DNA of 64,000 bases, taken from positions 1 through 64,000 of the forward strand of contig NZ_FNJM01000016.1 in NCBI RefSeq assembly GCF_900104115.1. Reading direction: 5' to 3'. Below are positions 56,651-63,558 of this stretch, one piece after another. The position numbers and the translations under genes are program-made. Every line of letters begins with the position of its first letter. Position 1 is the first letter of the stretch. Under the pieces are notes generated by a model, which saw only the letters and a program-made list of their open reading frames with translations, was not told where the DNA came from and did not search any database. The stretch is from Clostridium gasigenes. Its GTDB lineage: Bacteria; Bacillota; Clostridia; Clostridiales; Clostridiaceae.

Positions 56651-57871
56651 ATGTTATTAAACAATGAAGAATTAAAATTTTTAGAAGAAGATAAAGAGGA
56701 GGGGAAACTTACTGAAATTGAGATAAATGAAAAATATCAACGTGGAGAAATGAGGATTGTAACAGAACAAGGCAGATATCCTCTTAAAAATATAAAATCT
56801 ATTTTAAGTTCAGACATAAAACTAAATCCAGAGTATCAGAGGAGAAGAGTTTGGAGTAATATCCAAAAGTCTAAGTTGATAGAATCATTTATTATGAATA
56901 TTCCAGTTCCACCTGTATTTTTATATGAAATAGATTTTTCAAAATACGAAGTTATGGATGGATTACAGAGATTGTCAACACTATATGATTTTTATGATGA
57001 TAGATTTAAATTAACAGGATTAGAATTATGGTCTGAATTAAATGGGATGAAGTATAGTGAACTACCAGAAAAAATTCAAAAAGGTATAGATAGAAGATAT
57101 ATTTCAACGATAGTTATTCTTAATGAAACAGCAAAATCAAAAAGTGAAGAACATATATTGAAAAAATTTGTCTTTGAAAGATTGAATACTGGAGGGACTA
57201 GACTAACTGAACAAGAAACTAGAAATGCATTATATGATGGAAAAATGAATCAACTTTGCATAAAGATTGCTAAAGAAAATAATACATTGCATAATTTATG
57301 GAAAATTAGGCCTTTTGTTGATGATATAACTGATTCTATAGATGAAGAAGTGAATGAAGAGCAAGATAGAGATAAAAAAATATATGTAAGAATGGAAGAT
57401 GTTGAATTAGTGTTAAGATTTTTTGCATATAGACAGCTAGAAGAAATACCTGCTACTAAATTAAAAGATGTATTAGATATATATATAAAGCAAGCAAATG
57501 AGTATTATTCTGATCAATTGATTGATGAACTAGAAGATTTGTTTAATAAAACAATAGATTTAGTAGATTGTATTTATGGTGATAAAGCATTTTTAATGTA
57601 TACTAAAAGAAAAAATGGTAATTTTCAATGGTATCCGAAACCTTCAAAATTAGTCTATGATCCTATTCTAGGGGTATTATATGAGTATGCTTATGATAAT
57701 CACAAAAAGATAAAATTAATAAGCAAGAAAGAAGAAATAATAAAAAGAACTGAAGAGTTATTTATTACTAATAGCTCAGACTTCAATGGACGTAATAATA
57801 ATAAAAGTGATGTAATAAGAAGAAAAGAACTTTTTAGAAATATTTTTGAAAATATATTAGGGGAAGAATAA
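56651..57871 (+). CDS. DUF262 (GmrS/ParB-like) protein
   Basis: A 406 aa protein with an N-terminal DUF262 domain: NPEYQRRRVWSNIQKSKLIE, then VMDGLQRLSTL with the DGxQR motif at 103-107. DUF262 proteins are ParB-like NTPase/nuclease modules found in type IV restriction (GmrSD, BrxU) and other anti-phage systems. The HNH part of GmrD is not evident here. The HEPN gene starts one base after its stop, so the two form one operon. Confidence 0.88.
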   Translation: MLLNNEELKFLEEDKEEGKLTEIEINEKYQRGEMRIVTEQGRYPLKNIKSILSSDIKLNPEYQRRRVWSNIQKSKLIESFIMNIPVPPVFLYEIDFSKYEVMDGLQRLSTLYDFYDDRFKLTGLELWSELNGMKYSELPEKIQKGIDRRYISTIVILNETAKSKSEEHILKKFVFERLNTGGTRLTEQETRNALYDGKMNQLCIKIAKENNTLHNLWKIRPFVDDITDSIDEEVNEEQDRDKKIYVRMEDVELVLRFFAYRQLEEIPATKLKDVLDIYIKQANEYYSDQLIDELEDLFNKTIDLVDCIYGDKAFLMYTKRKNGNFQWYPKPSKLVYDPILGVLYEYAYDNHKKIKLISKKEEIIKRTEELFITNSSDFNGRNNNKSDVIRRKELFRNIFENILGEE

Positions 57872-57872
57872 A

Positions 57873-58823
57873 ATGCAAGATATAATATTAAAATATGATG
57901 AATTTAAAAAGCATTTACTTACCTTAAAAGAATATGTGTTATTTAATAAAAAAGAAAGAGAAGCAAAATATAGCGATTATAGAGATATTGTTTATGGGGC
58001 TATTATTAATAGAGGCTATTCACTGTGGGAAACTTATGTTAAGGATATTTTTTATGAGTACTTCATATTAAAAAAGGATGAATATTATGAAAATAATACT
58101 CTAATTGGAAAATATAAAATAAGTGAATTACCTGCATATTTATTTGAAGATGCTATACTTAATGAAAAAGATGATATCATAATGTTTAAATTAAATCGAC
58201 AAGTAATATCTTTTACAAGTAAAAATATGGATATGAATGAGATGCGTAATTTATTTAAAAAACTTGATATTGAAATTAATAATACGTTGGATAATAATAT
58301 GGATTTAAATGAGGCAGTAAATCTTTTTGAAATTTCATTTGAAAATGGATTAGATAAGGATAAGAAGACCACTCAAGGATTAAAACGATTAATAGAAGAA
58401 AGAAACTTTGTTTCTCATTATGCTCATATTGATACGTTTCAGGATTTGGAGATTTTGTTGGAGTGGATAAATTTTTATATACTATTAGGGAAAACATTAT
58501 GTAAATTTATTTGCTTAGAATATGTTAAAGGTTTAAGTTGTAATAAAAGTATTATTGGTGAATGTAAAAATGCTCTTACAAAAAGAAATATGTTACTTGT
58601 TGATATAGGGGATAAAATAAAAGTAGATAAAACATCACTGTTATATGTTTATAGCAATAATATTCTCATTGATATATTAAAACCAATTTCATTCCAAGTT
58701 GAAGGTTCAGATGTTGAATTTGTACAAGCAGGAGATAAAGCTGGAATAAATATAAAAACGATTTTTGATTATGATGAAAAGATAAGAGCAGAATATAAGT
58801 ATTATATTATAGAAAATATTTAG
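57873..58823 (+). CDS. HEPN-domain protein, MAE_28990-like, partner of DUF262
   Basis: A 316 aa helical protein with the HEPN RNase motif RNFVSH (Arg177, His182; RxxxxH), in the MAE_28990/MAE_18760-type context. HEPN proteins of this group usually cut RNA. With the DUF262 protein it likely forms a two-component defence module in which one protein senses invading nucleic acid and the HEPN protein acts as effector. The mechanism is not established for this pair. Confidence 0.8.
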   Translation: MQDIILKYDEFKKHLLTLKEYVLFNKKEREAKYSDYRDIVYGAIINRGYSLWETYVKDIFYEYFILKKDEYYENNTLIGKYKISELPAYLFEDAILNEKDDIIMFKLNRQVISFTSKNMDMNEMRNLFKKLDIEINNTLDNNMDLNEAVNLFEISFENGLDKDKKTTQGLKRLIEERNFVSHYAHIDTFQDLEILLEWINFYILLGKTLCKFICLEYVKGLSCNKSIIGECKNALTKRNMLLVDIGDKIKVDKTSLLYVYSNNILIDILKPISFQVEGSDVEFVQAGDKAGINIKTIFDYDEKIRAEYKYYIIENI

Positions 58824-58891
58824 TATATACTAATACATAATAGAACCTACTTGTAGTAGTTACCGATAACCACATATCAATATTATTATAT

Positions 58892-59030
58892 TAGAAACCT
58901 CAGTCGGCAAGCCTCCTTTGGAAACACCCCCGGGGGAAACAGGATTTGACAGGTACAAGTAGTGAATAAAATAAAAAGATTTGAATTGTGAAACTGTAAT
59001 AGAATTAAAACTTTATTACAGTTTTTTTGT
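58892..59030. repeat. R element 5 with tail and terminator
   Basis: The repeat (58892-58964) has a different left half (CCTCAGTCGGCAAGCCTCC), the CCCCCGGGGG core and the end CAGGTACAAGTAGTG. It is followed by a tail ending in a terminator (AACTGTAATA / TATTACAGTT, 58992-59023, then T). The CTACTTGTAG at 58851 can pair with its right end. The same unit recurs four more times. Confidence 0.75.
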
Positions 59031-59033
59031 TTA

Positions 59034-59089
59034 TAGCAAATGCTCCGTTGGTCGCATAAAAGCCCACGGGGGAGGAAATAGTTTCCAGG
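59034..59089. repeat. R-like fragment between R5 and R6
   Basis: It begins TAGCAAATGCTCCGTTGG, has a GGGGGAGG core and runs into the TAGCAA of R6. It looks like a truncated R element, with R6 inserted or recombined at its right end. Confidence 0.55.
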
Positions 59090-59230
59090 TAGCAACCTCA
59101 GTCGGCAAGCCTCCTTTGGAAACACCCCCGGGGGAAACAGGATTTGACAGGTACAAGTAGTGAATAAAATAAGAAAATTTAATTGTGAAACTGTAATAGA
59201 GCTAAAACTTTATTGCAGTTTTTTATTTAT
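59090..59230. repeat. R element 6 with tail and terminator
   Basis: 59090-59162 is almost identical to R5, including CCTCAGTCGGCAAGCCTCC and GATTTGACAGGTACAAGTAG. The tail and the terminator (about 59188-59225) follow. Confidence 0.75.
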
Positions 59231-59295
59231 GATTAGGTGAAAAGGTGGCTAAGGTAAGTAATATCTTATATGCACCATAAAAATGTTTAACTTAT

Positions 59296-59922
59296 GTGGT
59301 TAGAGTAGTGGGTTTTGAAGTTTATGGTGTAACAGAACAACTATTAGAAAGTTTAAGTTATGAGAGTGTGCTAGGGAAAATTCTAAAGAATACATTAAGG
59401 AAATTTGACAAAGAAAATCTTATTAATGAAATATTAGATATAAAAGAATTTTATGAAAGTACAGAGTTATTAAAAGATGTGGACTTTAGTTATAGAGTAA
59501 AGTCGTTACAATCATGCATATTAAAATATAATAAGTATTATCCAAGTATTGAGGTAAACAAGTGTTATAATGATTTATTAGGCATAAGGGTAATTGTTTC
59601 AGATTATAATGAAATCTTAAGTCAAGATTTAGAGATATTTAAAATTGCAGATATGAGAAGTGGTAAAGTTAAGGATGATGGATATAGAGGAATACATTTG
59701 TATTATCAAAAAAGTAATAAACATTATCCTATTGAAATACAGGTTAATTCTAAAAGTGATAGAAATTTTAATGATTGGCTACATATACATTTGTATAAAC
59801 ATAATAAATATAATAATATTGGGATATATTTAAGAGATAAATATGATAAAAACGAGATTAGAAGTGAAGAGGAATTTAAGGAGGAATTAGAATATGTGTT
59901 ATCTAGTAGCAAAGAAGTTTGA
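59296..59922 (+). CDS. RelA/SpoT-domain protein, toxSAS-like
   Basis: A 208 aa protein with a nucleotidyltransferase domain of the RelA/SpoT synthetase type: YRVKSLQSCI (67-76), NDLLGIRVIV (92-101), DDGYRGIHLYY (127-137) and PIEIQV (145-150). No hydrolase or ACT domain is present. Small stand-alone synthetases overlapping a small gene are often toxSAS toxins, which make toxic alarmones or pyrophosphorylate tRNA. The start is unclear: GTG at 59296 and 59308 both lack a good ribosome site. Confidence 0.78.
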   Translation: MVRVVGFEVYGVTEQLLESLSYESVLGKILKNTLRKFDKENLINEILDIKEFYESTELLKDVDFSYRVKSLQSCILKYNKYYPSIEVNKCYNDLLGIRVIVSDYNEILSQDLEIFKIADMRSGKVKDDGYRGIHLYYQKSNKHYPIEIQVNSKSDRNFNDWLHIHLYKHNKYNNIGIYLRDKYDKNEIRSEEEFKEELEYVLSSSKEV

Positions 59923-60118
59923 TAAAGAAGGAAGTTTAGTATTACAAGCTGAACATGGGCAAAGATTAGCTTCATTATCTAAATATTTAACATTAACAAC
60001 GTTAGAACATGGAGTTCAAATAGTAACTTTAAATGACTTAGAAAGTTATAAGGAGTATGCTCCATATGTAGTAGTTGGTAATGAGGTTGAATTTATATCA
60101 AAAGTAGTAAATATGTAA
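59894..60118 (+). CDS. DUF6718-type partner of the toxSAS-like protein
   Basis: A 74 aa protein (MCYLVAKKFDKEGSLVLQAE, then APYVVVGNEVEFISKVV) resembling the DUF6718 family. It overlaps the RelA/SpoT-domain gene by 29 bp, typical of a coupled toxin-antitoxin pair, and GGAGG sits ahead of its ATG. A neutralising function is inferred from this arrangement. Confidence 0.7.
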   Translation: MCYLVAKKFDKEGSLVLQAEHGQRLASLSKYLTLTTLEHGVQIVTLNDLESYKEYAPYVVVGNEVEFISKVVNM

Positions 60119-60187
60119 ATTAACATCAAAATGGGATAGAGAGTAGGCCATTTATGAGAATTGCAATAATTGGATTATGGGATATAA
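60119..60187 (+). pseudogene. Gene start cut off by R element 7
   Basis: An ATG at 60153 opens MRIAIIGLWDII and then runs straight into the R element at 60188. It looks like the first dozen codons of a lost gene. No family can be named from so little. Confidence 0.35.
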
Positions 60188-60318
60188 TAGCAACCTCAGT
60201 CGGCGAGCCTCCTTTGGAAGCACCACAGGGAAAAACAGGTACAAGTAGTGAATAAAATAAAAAGATTTGAATTGTGAAGCTGTAATAGAACTAAAACTTT
60301 ATTGCAGTTTTTTCTTTA
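60188..60318. repeat. R element 7 with tail and terminator
   Basis: 60188-60250 is a shortened R5/R6-type copy (CCTCAGTCGGCGAGCCTCC, then ACAGGTACAAGTAGTG). The tail and terminator (about 60280-60316) follow. Confidence 0.7.
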
Positions 60319-60345
60319 AGATAGATATGCAACTGTTTTTGTATT

Positions 60346-60490
60346 TAGCAATTTCGTGTCAGACAAGCTGACGACTCAAAAATACCCCCGGGGGAAACAA
60401 GATTTTACAGGTACAAGTAGTGAATAAAATAAGAGGATTTGAATTATGAAACTGTAATAGAGCTAAAACTTTATTACAGTTTTTTTGTTT
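60346..60490. repeat. R element 8 with tail and terminator
   Basis: A chimera: the left half TAGCAATTTCGTGTCAGACA is of the R4 type, and the right half, from the CCCCCGGGGG core to ACAGGTACAAGTAGTG, is of the R5 type. The tail and terminator (about 60450-60487) follow, and then a RAYT gene start. Confidence 0.75.
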
Positions 60491-60549
60491 ATAAAAATAA
60501 GATTAAGGAAATAATTAAGAGAAAGTTATTTATATAGTGAGGTGAAACA

Positions 60550-60568
60550 ATGACTACACCTAAGAGGG
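60550..60568 (+). pseudogene. RAYT transposase start, interrupted by R element 9
   Basis: The first codons MTTPKR and about 70 bp upstream are nearly identical to the transposase fragment at 61881. After GAGGG the sequence switches to an R element. This shows an R element inserted in, or recombined with, the transposase gene. Confidence 0.65.
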
Positions 60569-60630
60569 TAGCGATTTAGTGTCAGATAAGCTGATGACTC
60601 AAAAGTTCCCTAGGGGAGGTAGTGATTGTA
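60569..60630. repeat. R element 9 (right end lost)
   Basis: It starts TAGCGATTTAGTGTCAGATA, has AGCTGATGACTC and TTCCCTAGGGGAGGTAGTGA, and then loses similarity. It sits exactly at the break in the RAYT fragment. Confidence 0.65.
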
Positions 60631-60894
60631 TTTGAATTCGAATTAAAACTTTTAAAACAAAACTATAGCATTATTAAAACAGTGATATAATATAATCATG
60701 ATTACTTAGTAAATTTTTTATATAAAAGGATAACTATACTGTGATTAATATATTAGATTGTTATATGTTAAAGCAATTGTAAACTTATAATATGAATAAT
60801 TAGATGAAGATTGCAGTGAACTTCATTTCTTTAATTAAATATAAAATAACTTTAACAATATAAAATAATTAGATAATAGAAGGAGTAATTTTAA
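60631..60894. other. Intergenic region upstream of degV
   Basis: AT-rich DNA with TATAAT-like hexamers around 60688-60694. It contains the degV promoter, and AGAAGGAG precedes the ATG. Nothing else is recognised. Confidence 0.45.
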
Positions 60895-61752
60895 ATGAAT
60901 AATATTATATTAGTGGCAGAAACAGGTTCAGATATTCCAAAAGATATTGCAGAAGAAATGGGAATTTTTCTTGTCCCAATGCATGTTACTATGGGGAGTG
61001 ATACTTTTGATGATGGAACTTTCCCTATTGAAAAAATTTATGAATATTATGATGATACCAATAAAATACCAAAGACAAGTGGAAGCTCACCAGAAGATTT
61101 TATAAGAGTATTTGATGAAATTCACAGATTATATCCGGATAAACAGATACTGCATTTAGCATATTCTGCAGTAACAACTTGTTCTTATCAGAGTGCTTTA
61201 ATAGCAGCAGAGGATAGAGATTATATTATGAGTTTTGATACTAAGCAGGTATCTATTGGTCAGGCGGCAATTGTAATTAAAACAGCAAGATATTTAAAAG
61301 CAAACCCTAATGTTACTATGGAGGAATTAGTAGAAGAAGTAAGAAACATACGGGATAGTTGCCAAATGTGTTTTGTTCCTGATAAATTAGAGTATCTTAA
61401 AGCTGGAGGGCGCGTTAGTAATGCAGTATTTATAGGTGGAAAAATACTTAGCATACATCCGTCAATTGAAATTGAAAATGGATATTTAGTAGCTAAGAAA
61501 AAGTATCGTGGAAAAATGGAAAGAGTAGTCACCAAAATGATAGAAGAATATAGTCATATGAAAAACTTGGATAAAAAAGAAGTGTGGCTATTATGGTCGA
61601 TGGGATTACCAAATACAGTTCGTATAGCAGCTGAACATAAAATAAAGGAAATAGGTTTTGAAAAAATTAGATGGATGCAAACAGGATGTGTGATTACTAC
61701 TCATGGAGGGCCAGGTTCATTTGGAATTGTAGGATTTTCCAGGTATAAGTAA
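60895..61752 (+). CDS. DegV family fatty-acid-binding protein
   Basis: A 285 aa DegV/FakB-type protein. These bind fatty acids and, with FakA kinase, allow their phosphorylation. Typical motifs are SDIPKDIAEEMGIFLVPM, PKTSGSSPEDF, DTKQVSIGQA and GPGSFGIVGF. The last codons (SRYK) and the following 60 bp are homologous to the tails of R elements 5 to 8, so the 3' end of this gene appears to coincide with, or derive from, the repeat. Confidence 0.92.
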   Translation: MNNIILVAETGSDIPKDIAEEMGIFLVPMHVTMGSDTFDDGTFPIEKIYEYYDDTNKIPKTSGSSPEDFIRVFDEIHRLYPDKQILHLAYSAVTTCSYQSALIAAEDRDYIMSFDTKQVSIGQAAIVIKTARYLKANPNVTMEELVEEVRNIRDSCQMCFVPDKLEYLKAGGRVSNAVFIGGKILSIHPSIEIENGYLVAKKKYRGKMERVVTKMIEEYSHMKNLDKKEVWLLWSMGLPNTVRIAAEHKIKEIGFEKIRWMQTGCVITTHGGPGSFGIVGFSRYK

Positions 61753-61780
61753 TGCTTAAAATAAAATAATTTTAATGATG

Positions 61781-61820
61781 AACTGTAATAAAGATAGAAA
61801 CTTTATTGCAGTTTTTTGTT
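61781..61820 (+). terminator. Terminator of degV, shared with the R tails
   Basis: AACTGTAATAAAG and CTTTATTGCAGTT form the stem, followed by TTTTT. The same hairpin with small changes ends the tails of R5, R6, R7 and R8. Confidence 0.85.
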
Positions 61821-61880
61821 TATAAAAATAAATTTAAGGAAATAATTAAGAGAAAGTTATTTATACAGTGAGGTGAAACA

Positions 61881-62040
61881 ATGACTACACCTAAGAGGGA
61901 GTGGTATGAAGGTGCATCATATCATATAACAGCAAGAGGGAACCATAGGAATGATATTTTTAGAGATGAAGAGGATTTTAAGTATTATTTAAAAATAATT
62001 GAGGAGGCTTTACTTTATTATACAAATTATAATTATGGGG
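61881..62040 (+). pseudogene. REP-associated (RAYT) Y1 transposase, N-terminal fragment
   Basis: The reading MTTPKREWYEGASYHITARG, then [20 protein letters not shown], is the N terminus of an IS200/RAYT-type Y1 transposase. Full-length relatives have 150-250 residues with the HUH motif and catalytic Tyr further on. Here similarity stops near residue 53 and the sequence runs into a fragment of an ABC ATPase. It is inactive, but may be the relic of the enzyme that spread the R elements. Confidence 0.75.
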
Positions 62041-62193
62041 TCATTGCTGAAAGAATTGAAAGATAGACAAGTCCATGAATTATCAGGCGGACAGCGTCAA
62101 AGAGCTTGGATCGCTCTTAATATTGCTCAAAATACAGATACTATTTTATTAAATAATGATGTGAAAAATATTTTAAATAGTAAGGTTAAATAA
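62037..62193 (+). pseudogene. Siderophore ABC transporter ATPase (FecE-like), fragment
   Basis: The reading [20 protein letters not shown], then [16 protein letters not shown], is the signature region of FecE/FhuC-type ATPases. The Walker A part is missing and similarity ends just before the DEP of Walker B. It lies directly after the transposase fragment and close to a siderophore-binding protein gene, so an uptake operon was probably cut here. Confidence 0.75.
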
Positions 62194-62196
62194 TAG

Positions 62197-62246
62197 AAAC
62201 CTCTTAATATTACAGTAAATGTAGTTTTGAGAGGTTTATTTTACTT
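62197..62246. terminator. Terminator between convergent units
   Basis: AAACCTCT (62197-62204) and AGAGGTTT (62230-62237) are followed by T-rich sequence. It serves the fragment (+) and the AraC gene (-). Confidence 0.7.
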
Positions 62247-63248
62247 TTTTATTTTCCTAAAAACTAAGGGTGTTTTTTTATGAACATCTTTAAACCTTTT
62301 TACAAAGTTACTACTATAATTATATCCAATTATCTTTGAAATTTCATCAACACTTAATTCAGTTGTAGACAATAGATTTTCGGCTATTGACATTCTGATG
62401 GAATCAGTGTATTCACTAATGGTCATATGATATTTTGATAAAAAGCCTGCCTTTAATTTTTGCTCATTTAAAAATACCATTTTACTTAAACTCTTAATAG
62501 TAGGAGGGTTACAAGCTTCCTTTGTTAAAATATCATAAGCTTTTTTTAGTGAATTAGCATCTGAAGCAGTTAAAGTAATATATCTATCCTTACCTATTTT
62601 AATTTTTCCATAGTTTAATTGGTTAGTAAAAGCATTTTCTTGGGAGAAATAAAGCTCGTTATAAATTATCGCAATACATTCTAAGATCTTGCTTTCTAAG
62701 TATATAGGAGTTAAGCTACGGGATTCGGATAGACTCCTTAATTGTTGAATAATAAAAGCTATTTCAAGTGGTAAATAGCTATAAGTATAGTTAGTAATAA
62801 AACTATCAAAATCTATAGTGTTTGGAAAATTTGGTTTTATTACTTCATCAAAATATTTTTTGTAAATTGTTATTTCTGATCCATGAAGATGTTTTCCTTT
62901 TTCCCAATACTGAGTACCTTTTAGTTTTTTTTCAACTGTAAAGAAAGAAGAGGGACTAAAGGAGGAAACATTGTTATTATCAATTTTAAATTTGGTCTCT
63001 CCAGTATATACAGTTCCAAAGCGCATTAATTCTTCAGTATGATCAAAGGAAAGAGAAAAATTTGAAGATATTGTATAATTACCAATTCCAAAATCATAAT
63101 AATCTTCTCTGCTATATTTAATAAAATATCCAAGTTCAGGTTTATTTTCATTTTTATATATAGTGTGGGTTCCCATAAAAAATGGAGTGAAAGTCATTTT
63201 ACTCAAAACTTTATTTTGAAATTCTTTTGTTGAGTTAGAAATCATCAT
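62241..63248 (-). CDS. AraC family transcriptional regulator
   Basis: A 335 aa regulator with an unassigned N-terminal sensing region and a C-terminal double helix-turn-helix (about 240-335: PTIKSLSKMVFLNEQKLKAG, then VDEISKIIGYNYSSNFVKRF). It resembles PchR/YbtA-type regulators of siderophore uptake, and it diverges from a FecB-like gene. It probably activates that uptake operon in response to the siderophore. GGAGGT lies ahead of the ATG. Confidence 0.88.
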   Translation of the reverse strand: MMISNSTKEFQNKVLSKMTFTPFFMGTHTIYKNENKPELGYFIKYSREDYYDFGIGNYTISSNFSLSFDHTEELMRFGTVYTGETKFKIDNNNVSSFSPSSFFTVEKKLKGTQYWEKGKHLHGSEITIYKKYFDEVIKPNFPNTIDFDSFITNYTYSYLPLEIAFIIQQLRSLSESRSLTPIYLESKILECIAIIYNELYFSQENAFTNQLNYGKIKIGKDRYITLTASDANSLKKAYDILTKEACNPPTIKSLSKMVFLNEQKLKAGFLSKYHMTISEYTDSIRMSIAENLLSTTELSVDEISKIIGYNYSSNFVKRFKDVHKKTPLVFRKIKK

Positions 63249-63545
63249 AATACCTCCTTTTATATAAATTTAGAATTATTTTATATTATAAAGGGGGTAC
63301 TATCAATAGGCAAGGATAATATATAAAATTAGAAGTTTTAATAAATCATTTATTGGGGTTGCTGAATAATATCTTTAGGGATAATATTTATTTTCATGTG
63401 CCTTATTTTAAATTTTATGTATAGAAAAATTATTATAACAGATGATAAAATTATTAAATTAGGTGTAAAGGTTGAATTGAGAATGAATATTATATAATAT
63501 TACCAGGAAGATAAGAAAAAATTAAAAGAAATACATGAAGGATAG
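63249..63545. other. Divergent regulatory region of the siderophore locus
   Basis: About 300 AT-rich bases between the AraC gene and the lipoprotein gene. GATAATATTTATTTTCATG near 63381-63399 is a weak Fur-box-like sequence. No clear operator or other gene is seen. Confidence 0.4.
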
Positions 63546-63558
63546 GTGGAGACGTATT

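Noticed and set aside
52858..60630. R elements as integron attC sites with gene cassettes
   Set aside because: The TTAGCAA/TTGCTAA ends and one-repeat-per-module layout recall attC, but no integrase gene is present, R copies also occur without a cassette, and RAYT fragments lie in the array.
60895..61820. degV 3' end as the attachment site of an integrative element
   Set aside because: The copies of the degV end lie upstream of the gene in the same orientation, not downstream as expected for integration at a 3' end, and there is no integrase.
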